Part shown: positions 54,703 to 63,281 of the stretch, in pieces
How positions within the stretch are numbered: the stretch's first letter is position 1
Layout of the letters: each line of letters opens with the position of its first letter
DNA from: Candidatus Mediterraneibacter surreyensis
GTDB lineage: Bacteria; Bacillota; Clostridia; Lachnospirales; Lachnospiraceae
DNA: 64,000 nucleotides
Assembly (NCBI GenBank): GCA_019118885.1
Contig: DWYB01000036.1
Span: forward strand, 1-64,000
Direction: 5' to 3'
Notes under the pieces: generated by a model
The model's database searches: none
Told to the model about the DNA's origin: nothing
What the model saw: the letters and a program-made list of their open reading frames with translations, nothing else
Made by a program: the position numbers and the translations under genes

Positions 54703-55935
54703 ATGAAGTATATTGTGATCTTATGTGACGGGATGGCTGATGAGCCGCTGGATAAACTGAGCGGGAAAACCCCGCTGGAAGCCGCCCGCACTCCGAATAT
54801 GGACCGTCTTGCAAAGTCAGCGGAGATCGGAATGGCGCGTACAGTGCCGGAGGGCATGGCGCCGGGGAGCGACACGGCAAATCTGTCAGTGATCGGGTAT
54901 GATCCCCGGATATATTATTCCGGACGTTCTCCTCTGGAGGCTTTGAGTATCGGTGCGGACATGGGGAAAGATGACGTGTCTTTCCGATGCAATCTTGTCA
55001 CTTTGTCAGAGGGTGAAGAGCGATACGAGGATCATACAATATTAGATCACAGTTCCGGAGAGATCAGCACGGAAGACGCCGCCGTCCTGATCGAAGCCTT
55101 GAAGGATGAATTTGCACATGGCAGTGTATCTGAACGCCCCTGCTATGCACCCGGATATACGTTTTACGTGGGAACAAGCTACCGCCATCTGCTGATCCAG
55201 AATAACGGGAAGGTAGTGGATTTGACAGCTCCTCATGATATATTGACAAAACGGATCGGAGACTATCTGCCTTCAGATCCTGTGCTGCGGGATATGATGG
55301 TCAGAAGCTATGATATCCTTAAAAGTCATCCGGTCAATGTGAAGCGCCGTGCGGAGGGGAAAAATCCTGCTAACTCTGCGTGGTTCTGGGGAGCGGGAAC
55401 ACGGCCTGCGCTGACCTCATTTGAAGAGAAAAACGGTGTGAAAGGGGCTATGATCTCTGCAGTTGACCTGTTGAAAGGAATTGCGGTGGGAGCCGGGATG
55501 CACAATATTATCGTAGAGGGCGCTAACGGAGGCCTGCATACGAATTACCGGGGAAAGGGACAGGCAGCAGTAAAAGCGCTGACGGAAGATGGCTATGATT
55601 TTGTCTATGTACATATCGAAGCACCCGATGAGATGGGGCATCAGGGAAGTGCGGAAGATAAGATCAGCGCCATTGAGTATATCGACGATCAGGTGATCGG
55701 TCCGGTAGTGGAAGCTCTTGAGAACGCAGATGTTGAATTCCGCATGCTCATCATGCCGGATCATCCGACACCGGTGCGTGTGCGCACCCATACATCAGAT
55801 CCTGTGCCATATATGATCTATGACAGTACAAATCCGGTTCAGGGAAAAGACAGTTATAGTGAGAAGACCGGTCAGGAGACAGGTATCTTTATTGAAAAAG
55901 GATATACTCTGATCGATCATTTGCTTGAAAAATAA
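54703..55935 (+). CDS. ApgM-like phosphomutase-fold protein, probable homoserine kinase analogue
   Basis: This is an alkaline-phosphatase-superfamily metalloenzyme of 410 residues, related to archaeal cofactor-independent phosphoglycerate mutase. Metal and catalytic motifs are 'VILCDGMADEP' (Asp), 'GMAPGSDTANLSVIGYDP' (catalytic Ser/Asp), 'YVHIEAPDEMGHQG' (His/Glu/Asp) and 'LIMPDHPTPVRVRTHTSDPVPYMI' (in two halves; Asp-His and His). The insert 'PAHDI'-like 'DLTAPHDILTKRIGDYLPS' and 'AWFWGAGTRPALTSFEEK' place it in the ApgM clade. Its position directly after hom, with no thrB visible, fits the ThrB-replacing homoserine kinase clade annotated in other bacteria. A strict glycolytic mutase remains possible. 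Confidence 0.85.
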   Translation: MKYIVILCDGMADEPLDKLSGKTPLEAARTPNMDRLAKSAEIGMARTVPEGMAPGSDTANLSVIGYDPRIYYSGRSPLEALSIGADMGKDDVSFRCNLVTLSEGEERYEDHTILDHSSGEISTEDAAVLIEALKDEFAHGSVSERPCYAPGYTFYVGTSYRHLLIQNNGKVVDLTAPHDILTKRIGDYLPSDPVLRDMMVRSYDILKSHPVNVKRRAEGKNPANSAWFWGAGTRPALTSFEEKNGVKGAMISAVDLLKGIAVGAGMHNIIVEGANGGLHTNYRGKGQAAVKALTEDGYDFVYVHIEAPDEMGHQGSAEDKISAIEYIDDQVIGPVVEALENADVEFRMLIMPDHPTPVRVRTHTSDPVPYMIYDSTNPVQGKDSYSEKTGQETGIFIEKGYTLIDHLLEK

Positions 55936-55956
55936 AAGATCCGAAGAGGAATATTT

Positions 55957-56020
55957 CAGCCGGAATCCAGGCTGGCGCACAAGAGGTGCTTGCCTGGATT
56001 CCGGCTGCTTTGTGTTTTTT
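55957..56020 (+). terminator. Intrinsic terminator after the hom operon
   Basis: CAGCCGGAATCCAGGC (55957-55972) pairs perfectly with GCCTGGATTCCGGCTG (55992-56007), followed after a few bases by TTTTTT (56015-56020). Confidence 0.88.
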
Positions 56021-56044
56021 GAGAATATAATTTTTTCGGCTCTG

Positions 56045-57007
56045 TCAATCCGACTTCATTTCGATATCGCCGCTCTCCGCGGTGAATTCTATCATTTTAT
56101 TTCCATCAGCCTGTGATGTGTAGCTCATCTCTGCAATATCTGTGGCATCCAGCTTTCCGGGAGCATTGTCGGGAATGGTGATTACTCCGTATTCCGTGCT
56201 GAGATTTAATGTATATTCGTTCAGCGGGCCGTGGAGCAAAAGAGATGTGTCTCCGTATTCATTGACGCCGGTCAGCGTTTCAAACCCTGCGGCCTCAAGG
56301 AGAAGGTCTCCGCATTCGATTGTCAGATCTGCCGTTTTTACAGTCATGGAATTAAATTCGGAATCTCCATATTCATTTATAAAACTGAGCTCATCTACAG
56401 ACGAAGCATCGGCCTCAAAATCTCCGGCTGAAATATCAATATCAGCGCTTGCAAATGTGCTGTCCGTCAAATCCATATCACCGTAGTCGAGATTGATATC
56501 CGCATGCTCTGCTTTTATCTGCTGTATGGAGAGATTACCATAATCGTTATAGACTGTAAGATCGGAAAGCTTCAGACCTTCAGGAATATACAGGCGTATT
56601 TCAGGGGTTATGTTTTCCGAATCTGTTCCGGGGCCGAAGAAATAAACTCCATTGACCACTGCACCTGTATCCCCGTGAGTGAAGTGGAGTGTGCCGTCAG
56701 AGATTTTGCAGGACGGTTCATTATAATCGCCGTCCAGAGTGTATTCGAGATAGAAGTGATCGTCATCTGACGGTTCAAGTATAATATCAGCCTCGGAACC
56801 TATATTGATATCCAGAGAAGAAAAGCTGCCGATCTGTGTTTTCTCCAGGATATACGGCTGCCGTTGGGTGGCGGAAGAACGCAGCCCGTTTCGTGTGATT
56901 TTAAAGCCCGGCCATCCGCCGGCGGCGATTCCGGCGCAGGTGAGAAGAACTCCGGCGCCCATTAAGCAGGTGGAAAGGATAAGTATTTTTTTTGTGAGTG
57001 GTTTCAT
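56045..57007 (-). CDS. DUF4097-type membrane-anchored beta-helix protein
   Basis: This is a 320-residue envelope protein with an N-terminal membrane segment or signal anchor (about residues 8-30). An extracellular region follows, built of short repeating beta strands such as 'DLTVYNDYGNLSIQQIKAEHADINLDYGDMDL' (in halves), 'LSFINEYGDSEFNSMTVKTADLTIECGDLLL' and 'TGVNEYGDTSLLLHGP'. The alternating 'YGD' turns are typical of the DUF4097 beta-helix family. Its role is unclear, although such genes commonly sit with PadR and DUF1700 genes. Here it is last in that three-gene operon and overlaps the DUF1700 gene by four bases. Confidence 0.85.
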   Translation of the reverse strand: MKPLTKKILILSTCLMGAGVLLTCAGIAAGGWPGFKITRNGLRSSATQRQPYILEKTQIGSFSSLDINIGSEADIILEPSDDDHFYLEYTLDGDYNEPSCKISDGTLHFTHGDTGAVVNGVYFFGPGTDSENITPEIRLYIPEGLKLSDLTVYNDYGNLSIQQIKAEHADINLDYGDMDLTDSTFASADIDISAGDFEADASSVDELSFINEYGDSEFNSMTVKTADLTIECGDLLLEAAGFETLTGVNEYGDTSLLLHGPLNEYTLNLSTEYGVITIPDNAPGKLDATDIAEMSYTSQADGNKMIEFTAESGDIEMKSD

Positions 57008-57588
57008 TTTTTATGTCCTCCTTTCGTGATCTTACTCAGCAGCACGGAAAACTTTCTCACACACCAGCGGAAGAAAAGTATTGCTCCGTATATAAAAAGT
57101 ATTCCGATTCCCGCACAGAAAAGTCCGAGACCGATGCAGCATACTCCGTCTGCAAAAGACTGGAACAGAAGCGCCGCGCCGCCGGCCACACTGAGAATTC
57201 CTGCTGCAGCTATTCCCACTGCTGCAGCTATGATGCTCAGGATCACAGCGCCTAGTGTGAGGAGAAGGGCACCGGCTACGATGATCACACACAGGGCTAA
57301 GGGAACCGCAATAGGTGCCGCAAAAATGGCGAGAATGGCAATCCACACTGCGGAGAGACCTTTTTTGATCGTTTTCGGCGGCTCTTTTACATTTGCGGCA
57401 GCCAGATCTACGATCAGTGCTTTGGCTGCTTCCTCCGGTGATCCAAGGTCTTCTATAGCCTGCTGTTCCTGATCGGGACCTGCCTCTTCAAAATACTCTT
57501 CAAAGTACTCCACTGCTCTGTAATAATCATCTTTCGGAAGGCAGCGGAGTTTGTGTGTCAGTATCTTCATATATTCACTTCTGGTCAT
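57004..57588 (-). CDS. DUF1700 (HAAS-domain) membrane protein
   Basis: This is a 194-residue protein. The first 65 residues form the HAAS signalling domain ('MTRSEYMKILTHKLRCLPKDDYYRAVEYFEEYFEEAG', in halves), a small helical unit usually encoded next to PadR regulators. The rest has several hydrophobic segments rich in Ala, Gly, Ile and Leu (about residues 78-175) and a basic C-terminus. It is thought to relay envelope or membrane signals to PadR, but the mechanism is not established. It overlaps padR by 14 bases upstream and the DUF4097 gene downstream, so translation is coupled. Confidence 0.87.
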   Translation of the reverse strand: MTRSEYMKILTHKLRCLPKDDYYRAVEYFEEYFEEAGPDQEQQAIEDLGSPEEAAKALIVDLAAANVKEPPKTIKKGLSAVWIAILAIFAAPIAVPLALCVIIVAGALLLTLGAVILSIIAAAVGIAAAGILSVAGGAALLFQSFADGVCCIGLGLFCAGIGILFIYGAILFFRWCVRKFSVLLSKITKGGHKK

Positions 57589-57901
57589 CTGAGATCCCTC
57601 CTTTTACAATGTCATCGATAATGAATTTAAATGTCTCCCATTCCTTAACAAGCTCTTGCTGTCTCTGCCTGCCGTTTGGAGTAATTCGGTAATAACGCCG
57701 GTTGCGGCCCTGATACTGCTGATCATAAGTTTCCACATACCGGTTTTCCTGGAGCCGTTTGAGCACAGGGTACAGGGTGGAATCTTTTGACGGTATGGCG
57801 CGTTTGATGATCTGGCTGATCTGATAGCCGTAGGCGTCGCCCTCGGCAATGACAGACAGAACAAGGAAATCCATCATGGAAGAGTTTGATGTAAATGTCA
57901 T
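57575..57901 (-). CDS. PadR-family transcriptional regulator
   Basis: This is a 108-residue winged-helix regulator with the PadR N-terminal domain: 'MMDFLVLSVIAEGDAYGYQISQIIK' and 'IPSKDSTLYPVLKRLQENRYVETYDQQYQGRNRRYYRITPNGRQRQQEL' (read in parts). The second block holds the recognition helix and wing. The C-terminal helix for dimerisation is short, as in the PadR-s1 subgroup. It is the first gene of its operon and probably represses it. The promoter region carries an ATATGTTT...AAACATAT inverted repeat between the -10 and the gene. Confidence 0.93.
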   Translation of the reverse strand: MTFTSNSSMMDFLVLSVIAEGDAYGYQISQIIKRAIPSKDSTLYPVLKRLQENRYVETYDQQYQGRNRRYYRITPNGRQRQQELVKEWETFKFIIDDIVKGGISDDQK

Positions 57902-57925
57902 AAACTCAGCCCTTTCTTAAGATTT

Positions 57926-58007
57926 ATATGTTTGGAGTTTTTATATATTAAAATGAAACATATATTTAATTTATTTATATTATATTTTGTATAATATATA
58001 TTGTCAA
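57926..58007 (-). promoter_or_regulatory. padR operon promoter and candidate PadR operator
   Basis: On the minus strand a perfect TTGACA (58007-58002) and TATAAT (57984-57979) are separated by 17 bp. Downstream, ATATGTTT (57926-57933) and AAACATAT (57956-57963) form an 8-bp inverted repeat, consistent with the ATGT/ACAT half-sites known for PadR-family proteins. Autoregulation is inferred. Confidence 0.75.
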
Positions 58008-58043
58008 CACATATGAAGATTCTTTAGAAAATCTTTGGAATTG

Positions 58044-58072
58044 TTGATAAGAACCGGAAAATAGGATAGTAT
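58044..58072 (+). promoter_or_regulatory. Predicted promoter of the GNAT gene
   Basis: TTGATA (58044-58049) and TAGTAT (58067-58072) are 17 bp apart, divergent from the padR promoter. Confidence 0.6.
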
Positions 58073-58103
58073 AAGACCATATCTGTAGCTGGAGGTAAAA
58101 ATA

Positions 58104-58547
58104 ATGGTACGAAAAATGGCAGAAAATGACAGAAAATTATATGTGGAGATGGCAGAAGAGTTTTACAGCTCGGATGCAGTGCTGCATCCGGTTCCCCGTT
58201 CTTATTTCGAAAAGACGGCGGACGAGGCTCTCAGATCTGACGCGTATGCGGAAATCTATCTGTTGGAGCATGAAGGGAAGCCGGCCGGGTATGGGTTGAC
58301 AGCAAGAACTTTTTCTCAGGAAGCGGGCGGCCAGGTATTGTGGATAGAAGAACTCTATATCAGAAGTGAATTCCGATCAAAAGGCCTGGGCAGAGAGTTC
58401 TTTTCCTGGTTGGAAGAAAAGAACAGAGGCAAGGTTGCGCGGCTCAGACTTGAGGTGGAAGAGGAGAATTGCCGGGCTATATCTTTATATGAAAGATTGG
58501 GATACAAGGTTCTTGACTATGTGCAGATGATAAAGGATTTTCAGTAA
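58104..58547 (+). CDS. GNAT-family N-acetyltransferase
   Basis: This is a 147-residue acetyl-CoA-dependent acetyltransferase. The conserved GNAT core has 'LWIEELYIRSEFRSKGLGREFFSWLEEK' (motif A, with the Arg/Gln-x-x-Gly-x-Gly/Ala pyrophosphate loop as 'RSKGLG') near residue 92, and 'ENCRAISLYERLGYKVLDYVQMIKDF' (motif B) at the C-terminus. The acceptor substrate cannot be predicted. The RBS GGAGG is well placed. It is monocistronic between the divergent padR operon and the promoter of the DUF5717-like gene. Confidence 0.9.
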   Translation: MVRKMAENDRKLYVEMAEEFYSSDAVLHPVPRSYFEKTADEALRSDAYAEIYLLEHEGKPAGYGLTARTFSQEAGGQVLWIEELYIRSEFRSKGLGREFFSWLEEKNRGKVARLRLEVEEENCRAISLYERLGYKVLDYVQMIKDFQ

Positions 58548-58600
58548 ATATTTTATTGAATACATGTATACAATTCGACAGAAATTCTTTGAATACGCCA

Positions 58601-58630
58601 TTGCATGTTACCATACAACAATGCTATAAT
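58601..58630 (+). promoter_or_regulatory. Predicted promoter of the DUF5717/DUF5716 operon
   Basis: TTGCAT (58601-58606) and a perfect TATAAT (58625-58630, preceded by TGC as an extended -10) are 18 bp apart. Confidence 0.7.
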
Positions 58631-58678
58631 TCAAAGTAGCGTACTTTTGCCATTGGGTGGAAGAAGAATTGTGAGTAG

Positions 58679-61600
58679 GTGACTGATTTGAAGAATAAGA
58701 TCAAACGTTTGGCCAAAGGTGATTTTCATATTCCGCAGCCGGAGATTATCTTTCCGGAGACACGAATCATCATGCGTGTCGGGGAAGGAGAAAAATACAG
58801 AGGAAGCTTCTCGCTTCAGAATCAGGGAAAGGGTACGATCCGGGGACTGGTGTATCCGTCCTCCTATCGTGTTCACTGCGATGAACAAGGATTCGATTGC
58901 AATCCTGTGAACATTTATTATACATATGATGGAACGGGGCTTGTGCCTGGACACGTGGAACACGGGAAGTTCACTATTGTCTGCAATGGAGGAGAATTTG
59001 ACATTGCGTTTACGGCCATCATTGAAAAACCTTTCGTGATGACAAGCTACGGAAAAGTCCAGAGTCTGGATGATTTTAAAAAGCTTTCATTCAGAGATGC
59101 GGCTGAAGCTGTCAAGCTGTTCCGCTCCAGGGATTTCTATGAGATTTTAAAATATGAAGATAAAAGAATTCAGGCTCTCTATGACAATATGCGCCGTTGG
59201 GAGCTGGATCAGCAGGCGCTGGAAGAATTTCTTGTCGGATGCAAGCAGAAAGAAAAGATATTCCTGACGCTGGAGGAGGAGAGCAGGGCATTTATCTCTC
59301 TTACAGAGCCGAGGAAAGAGACTTTTGCCATCAAGAAAAATACATGGGGTTATCTGGAGATTGATGTAAAGACAGAAGGCGATTTTCTCTATGTTGAGCA
59401 CACGCGCATCACTACGGAAGAGTTTATAGGCAATTCCTACCGTCTGGAGTATTTCCTTGATACGGAGAAACTGCACAGGGGAAGCAATTTCGGACGGATT
59501 ATACTGGAATCTCCCTATGAGACGCTGACTTACGAGGTCGTCGTCGAGAAGGATATCGTAAGAGATGAGGACAGAAGGGCAAACGACAGGGAGTTTGCCG
59601 GTATCGTGAAGAATTATTTGAAATACGAGAGCGGGAAGATGCAGCTTAATGACTGGGTGGAAGAGGCGATCCGCAGGATCAGTCATCTGCGCGAGATGGA
59701 TGACAAAAATGAATTTTATCTCCTTTTCCATGCGCATATCTGTCTGATCGGAAAGCAGATGGACGAGGCAAAGTGGCTGCTGGAATCGTACAATTATAAC
59801 AGATTTGCCATTGGTAAGGATGTGGAGCTAAGTTCCTATTACCTCTATCTGACGACTCTGCTGTCCAATGATACGATCGGACAGCGGAAAGTGGCAGAGG
59901 AGCTTTCCAAGTCATTTATGAAGCATCCGGACAGCTGGAAGATCCTTTGCATGCTTGTAGAAGTGGATTCGGAATATAAGATATACAGCGAGAGACTGCG
60001 GGCTCTTGAAAAACAGTTTTACGAGGACAAATCCCACAGTATCTGGTTCTATCTGCAGGCGTTCCGGTGTTTCCGCGACAAGAGTTCTTCGCTTAAGAAA
60101 CTGGGAATGTTTGAGGTGCGCGTGCTCCTTTTCGCTGTAAAATACAAGCTGATGACAAGAGAGCTGGCTTTGTATACCGCCAATCTGGCAAGTCAGATGA
60201 AAGTGTTTGACAGGCATCTTTACGACGTCCTCGTGCGTGCATATGAGATGTACAACGAGACGATGATTCTGACAGCCATCTGTACGCTTCTGATCAAAGG
60301 AAACTGCGCAGAGAGCTGCTACTTTAAATGGTATGAAAAAGCAGTGGAAAATGAGTTGAAAATCGCACAGCTCTATGAATTTTACATGGCTACCGTGATT
60401 CCGGAGCAGTTCCGCAAGCCGCTGCCCAGATCAGTGTATCTGTATTTTATGCACGGGAACAATCTGGATTTTCACAAGTGTGCGTTCCTGTATTCCAATC
60501 TTATTACATATGAGGATGAATCCAGCGAAATTTACGCGCATTACAGGGATGAGATGGAGGCCTTTGCCTGGAACCAGCTTGACCGCAGGAATGTGGACGA
60601 GCAGCTTAGGATTATATATAAAAGATTTGTTGTGGAATCATCGATGAATCCGGAACGGATAAAAGCACTGTACGATGTATGCCATGCATACTGGATCACA
60701 ACGAAGGTTCCGAATATGAAATTTATCCATGTGATTGCGGAAGACGGAACGATCACTCAGAAAGCGCCGTACACGGAGAAAGGCGCCAGAGTGTTCCTGT
60801 ATGCAAAGACAGACAGGCTCGTGTGGGAGTCGAAAGACGGAAGGCACTATACGGATTCTATTCCATATGAGAGCAAACGGCTGTTCTACGAACTGCGATA
60901 TATGGACATGTGCAGAAAGTATATCAACGGTCTGCGGAGAAACAGGGAGGAAGAAAAAACTCAGGAGCTGACGCTGGAGGTCGTAAAAGAAAACGGTCTG
61001 GAAAACTACGACGAAGAGGAAATCTTCGGACTTTGCAGCAGGACTATCCGGGAAAACAACTATGAGAATGACGATTTCCTTACTTATGTCTGCTTTGAAC
61101 TGTTCAAAAAGCAGCAGTATGACAAGGTAATCCTGACTTATCTGGCCAACTATTACTGCGGCGCTACTTCAGATATGAAGCTGCTGTGGCGCGAGGCGAG
61201 AGATTACGAAGTGCATACGCATAAGCTGGCAGAGCGGATTCTGACGCAGATGCTGTTTTCCGAGGAACTTTTCCAGGAGGCTCAGATTTTCGAACAGTAT
61301 TATGCGGAAGGGGCTTATTTCCGTTTGCAGCAGGCTTATCTTACTTATGTGTCCAGAGAGTATGTGGTGGAGGAACGGAAGATCGGGCGTAGCGTGATCG
61401 ATATCATCTGCCGGGAGTACGAGAAAGGCGAGGATACTATTGATATCTGCAAGATAGCCGTGCTTAAGTACTATTCTACAAGAGAGTATAATTCACAGAC
61501 GCGAAGAACGTTGAAGAAGTTCCTTCAGGAGCTCTGCGGGAAACAGATTTATTTTCCGTTTTTCCTTTCCTATGAGAAAGACTGGCTGATCGAACTGCAG

Positions 61601-61981
61601 CTTTGGGATAAGACGCTGATCGAATACAAAGGACAGAAAGGCAGCAGGGTTATGCTTTACTACCAGCTGCAGAAAGGCGGAAAAGAACAGGCAGATTACT
61701 CGACGGAAGTTCTGACCCCTATGTATGAAAATCTCTATGTGAAGAAGTTCGTCTTATTTGCAAACGAGCAGTTAAAATACTATTTCAAAGAGACAATAGA
61801 CGGAAATTCTTACCGCAGTGACAAAGAGACGTGCGTGAGGGAAATCGAGCTCGGTGAACAGGGCAGATATGGACGTCTGAACGATATACTGATGGAGAAG
61901 AATGAGAAAGAAAGAAAGAGGAAAATGCGGGCGTATGCGCTGGAAGATGCTGTAGCGGCGCACATGTTCGCACCGGAATAA
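58679..61981 (+). CDS. Large uncharacterised protein (DUF5717-like)
   Basis: This is a 1100-residue protein with no signal peptide or membrane segment. I associate it from memory with the DUF5717 family of Lachnospiraceae. Residues about 10-120 look like a beta-sandwich domain ('IFPETRIIMRVGEGEKYRGSFSLQN'), and a second comes near 215-300. From about 310 to 950 it is helical, with TPR-like repeats ('FYLLFHAHICLIGKQMDEAKWLLE'), then a C-terminal beta-rich part. The start is GTG at 58679; TTG at 58688 has a better-spaced AGGTGA and may be correct. The function is unknown. The next gene starts 17 bp later and encodes a degenerate Hsp70/actin-like protein. Confidence 0.9.
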   Translation: MTDLKNKIKRLAKGDFHIPQPEIIFPETRIIMRVGEGEKYRGSFSLQNQGKGTIRGLVYPSSYRVHCDEQGFDCNPVNIYYTYDGTGLVPGHVEHGKFTIVCNGGEFDIAFTAIIEKPFVMTSYGKVQSLDDFKKLSFRDAAEAVKLFRSRDFYEILKYEDKRIQALYDNMRRWELDQQALEEFLVGCKQKEKIFLTLEEESRAFISLTEPRKETFAIKKNTWGYLEIDVKTEGDFLYVEHTRITTEEFIGNSYRLEYFLDTEKLHRGSNFGRIILESPYETLTYEVVVEKDIVRDEDRRANDREFAGIVKNYLKYESGKMQLNDWVEEAIRRISHLREMDDKNEFYLLFHAHICLIGKQMDEAKWLLESYNYNRFAIGKDVELSSYYLYLTTLLSNDTIGQRKVAEELSKSFMKHPDSWKILCMLVEVDSEYKIYSERLRALEKQFYEDKSHSIWFYLQAFRCFRDKSSSLKKLGMFEVRVLLFAVKYKLMTRELALYTANLASQMKVFDRHLYDVLVRAYEMYNETMILTAICTLLIKGNCAESCYFKWYEKAVENELKIAQLYEFYMATVIPEQFRKPLPRSVYLYFMHGNNLDFHKCAFLYSNLITYEDESSEIYAHYRDEMEAFAWNQLDRRNVDEQLRIIYKRFVVESSMNPERIKALYDVCHAYWITTKVPNMKFIHVIAEDGTITQKAPYTEKGARVFLYAKTDRLVWESKDGRHYTDSIPYESKRLFYELRYMDMCRKYINGLRRNREEEKTQELTLEVVKENGLENYDEEEIFGLCSRTIRENNYENDDFLTYVCFELFKKQQYDKVILTYLANYYCGATSDMKLLWREARDYEVHTHKLAERILTQMLFSEELFQEAQIFEQYYAEGAYFRLQQAYLTYVSREYVVEERKIGRSVIDIICREYEKGEDTIDICKIAVLKYYSTREYNSQTRRTLKKFLQELCGKQIYFPFFLSYEKDWLIELQLWDKTLIEYKGQKGSRVMLYYQLQKGGKEQADYSTEVLTPMYENLYVKKFVLFANEQLKYYFKETIDGNSYRSDKETCVREIELGEQGRYGRLNDILMEKNEKERKRKMRAYALEDAVAAHMFAPE

Positions 61982-61997
61982 GGAGGGCGCCTGTTAC

Positions 61998-63281
61998 ATG
62001 GGACAAGGCAGTATCATTGGTTATGAGATAAATGAAAAGACATGTCAGATCAGTTTCTATAACGATGAGGAGCTGGAACCGGACACACTGGAGGTGGATT
62101 CCGACAATTACCAGATCCCTCTGATCATTGGAAAACTGAGAGATACGTGGGCATACGGGAAAGAAGCGAAGCGTCTCGTCACCATCAAAGAAGGTTTTAC
62201 GGTCACAAGACTTCTGAGCAAAAGCCTTGCAGGAGAAAAGATTGAATTCGGAGAAGAGACATATGATGCAGTATGGCTTCTTTCACAGTTTATACAGATG
62301 TCTCTTCAGACATTCCCTGTAATCGACGGCATCGTGTTTACAGTTCCCAGTCTGACGGAGGAACTGGCGCAGATGCTCAGGGGAATCGCTGTCCGAATGA
62401 ATATAGATAAAAGACATATATTTATCCAGGATTATAAGGAGAGTTTTTGCAACTATCTTTTCTACCAGCCCAAAGAACTCTGGCAGTATGACGCAGCGCT
62501 TTTCTGCTGCGACAGAAATGAGATCAAGGCATATATGCTGCGGCGTCTTCGTCCGGGGCTTGGCGGAGGGAAGACTACTTTTGTCACCGTGGATGAAGTG
62601 GCAAGCGCGCATATGAAAGAACTGGCAATGGTCTATCCGGTGCTCAATGAGGACAAGGCAAAGGAAGCGGACGCTATGTTCTGTAAATTTATTGAGAGCG
62701 TGTTTGACAAAAGGATTGTATCTTCTGTGTTTTTGACAGGGGAAGGGTTTGAGAACAACTGGTATCCGAAAGCGCTCCGTGTTCTGTGCAATGGAAGACG
62801 GGCGTTTATCGGGAATAATCTCTATAGCAAAGGAGCCTGTTACACAGCGTACAGAAAGCTTTTCATGCATATTGAGAATCCGGTCTATCTGTCGGAAGAT
62901 AAACTGACGGATCAGATTACGGTAAATATGCGGGTGGACGGTCAGGAGATGTGGTATCCGATCGTGTCGTGGGGCGCACACTGGTATGAGTCCAACAATC
63001 AGTGGGAAGTTCTCTGCGAGGACATGGATGAGATCGAATTTCATATCGAATCCCTAATCCAGGGCAATGTGAGAACAGAAAAGATATCTCTTGCTCAGCT
63101 CCCGAAACGCTCGGAATATTCTGTGCGTCTGCAGCTTGAAACATTGTTCCTTGACAATAAGACCTGCAGGATTTCCGTGAGGGATGCCGGATTTGGAGAT
63201 TTCTTCCCGGCAACGGATTTTCATGCCGAGAAGACGATACATTTAGGAGGCAATGATGGGAAGTTTAATTCTTTGTCATGA
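61998..63281 (+). CDS. Degenerate Hsp70/actin-fold ATPase-like protein (DUF5716-like)
   Basis: This is a 427-residue cytoplasmic protein, DUF5716-like by recollection. Its layout follows the Hsp70/actin nucleotide-binding fold: an N-terminal 'IIGYEINEKTCQISFYN' in the phosphate-1 position, 'IPLIIGKLRDTWAYGKEAKR' like the Hsp70 'G(D/E)xAK' stretch near residue 50, 'IDGIVFTVPSLTEELAQ' like 'VITVPAYF' near 110, and 'SSVFLTGEGFENNW' like the adenosine-binding 'VLLVGGS' near 248. The usual catalytic Asp and Gly of phosphate-1 are altered, so ATP hydrolysis is doubtful. AGGAGGG precedes the ATG. It overlaps the next gene. Confidence 0.88.
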   Translation: MGQGSIIGYEINEKTCQISFYNDEELEPDTLEVDSDNYQIPLIIGKLRDTWAYGKEAKRLVTIKEGFTVTRLLSKSLAGEKIEFGEETYDAVWLLSQFIQMSLQTFPVIDGIVFTVPSLTEELAQMLRGIAVRMNIDKRHIFIQDYKESFCNYLFYQPKELWQYDAALFCCDRNEIKAYMLRRLRPGLGGGKTTFVTVDEVASAHMKELAMVYPVLNEDKAKEADAMFCKFIESVFDKRIVSSVFLTGEGFENNWYPKALRVLCNGRRAFIGNNLYSKGACYTAYRKLFMHIENPVYLSEDKLTDQITVNMRVDGQEMWYPIVSWGAHWYESNNQWEVLCEDMDEIEFHIESLIQGNVRTEKISLAQLPKRSEYSVRLQLETLFLDNKTCRISVRDAGFGDFFPATDFHAEKTIHLGGNDGKFNSLS

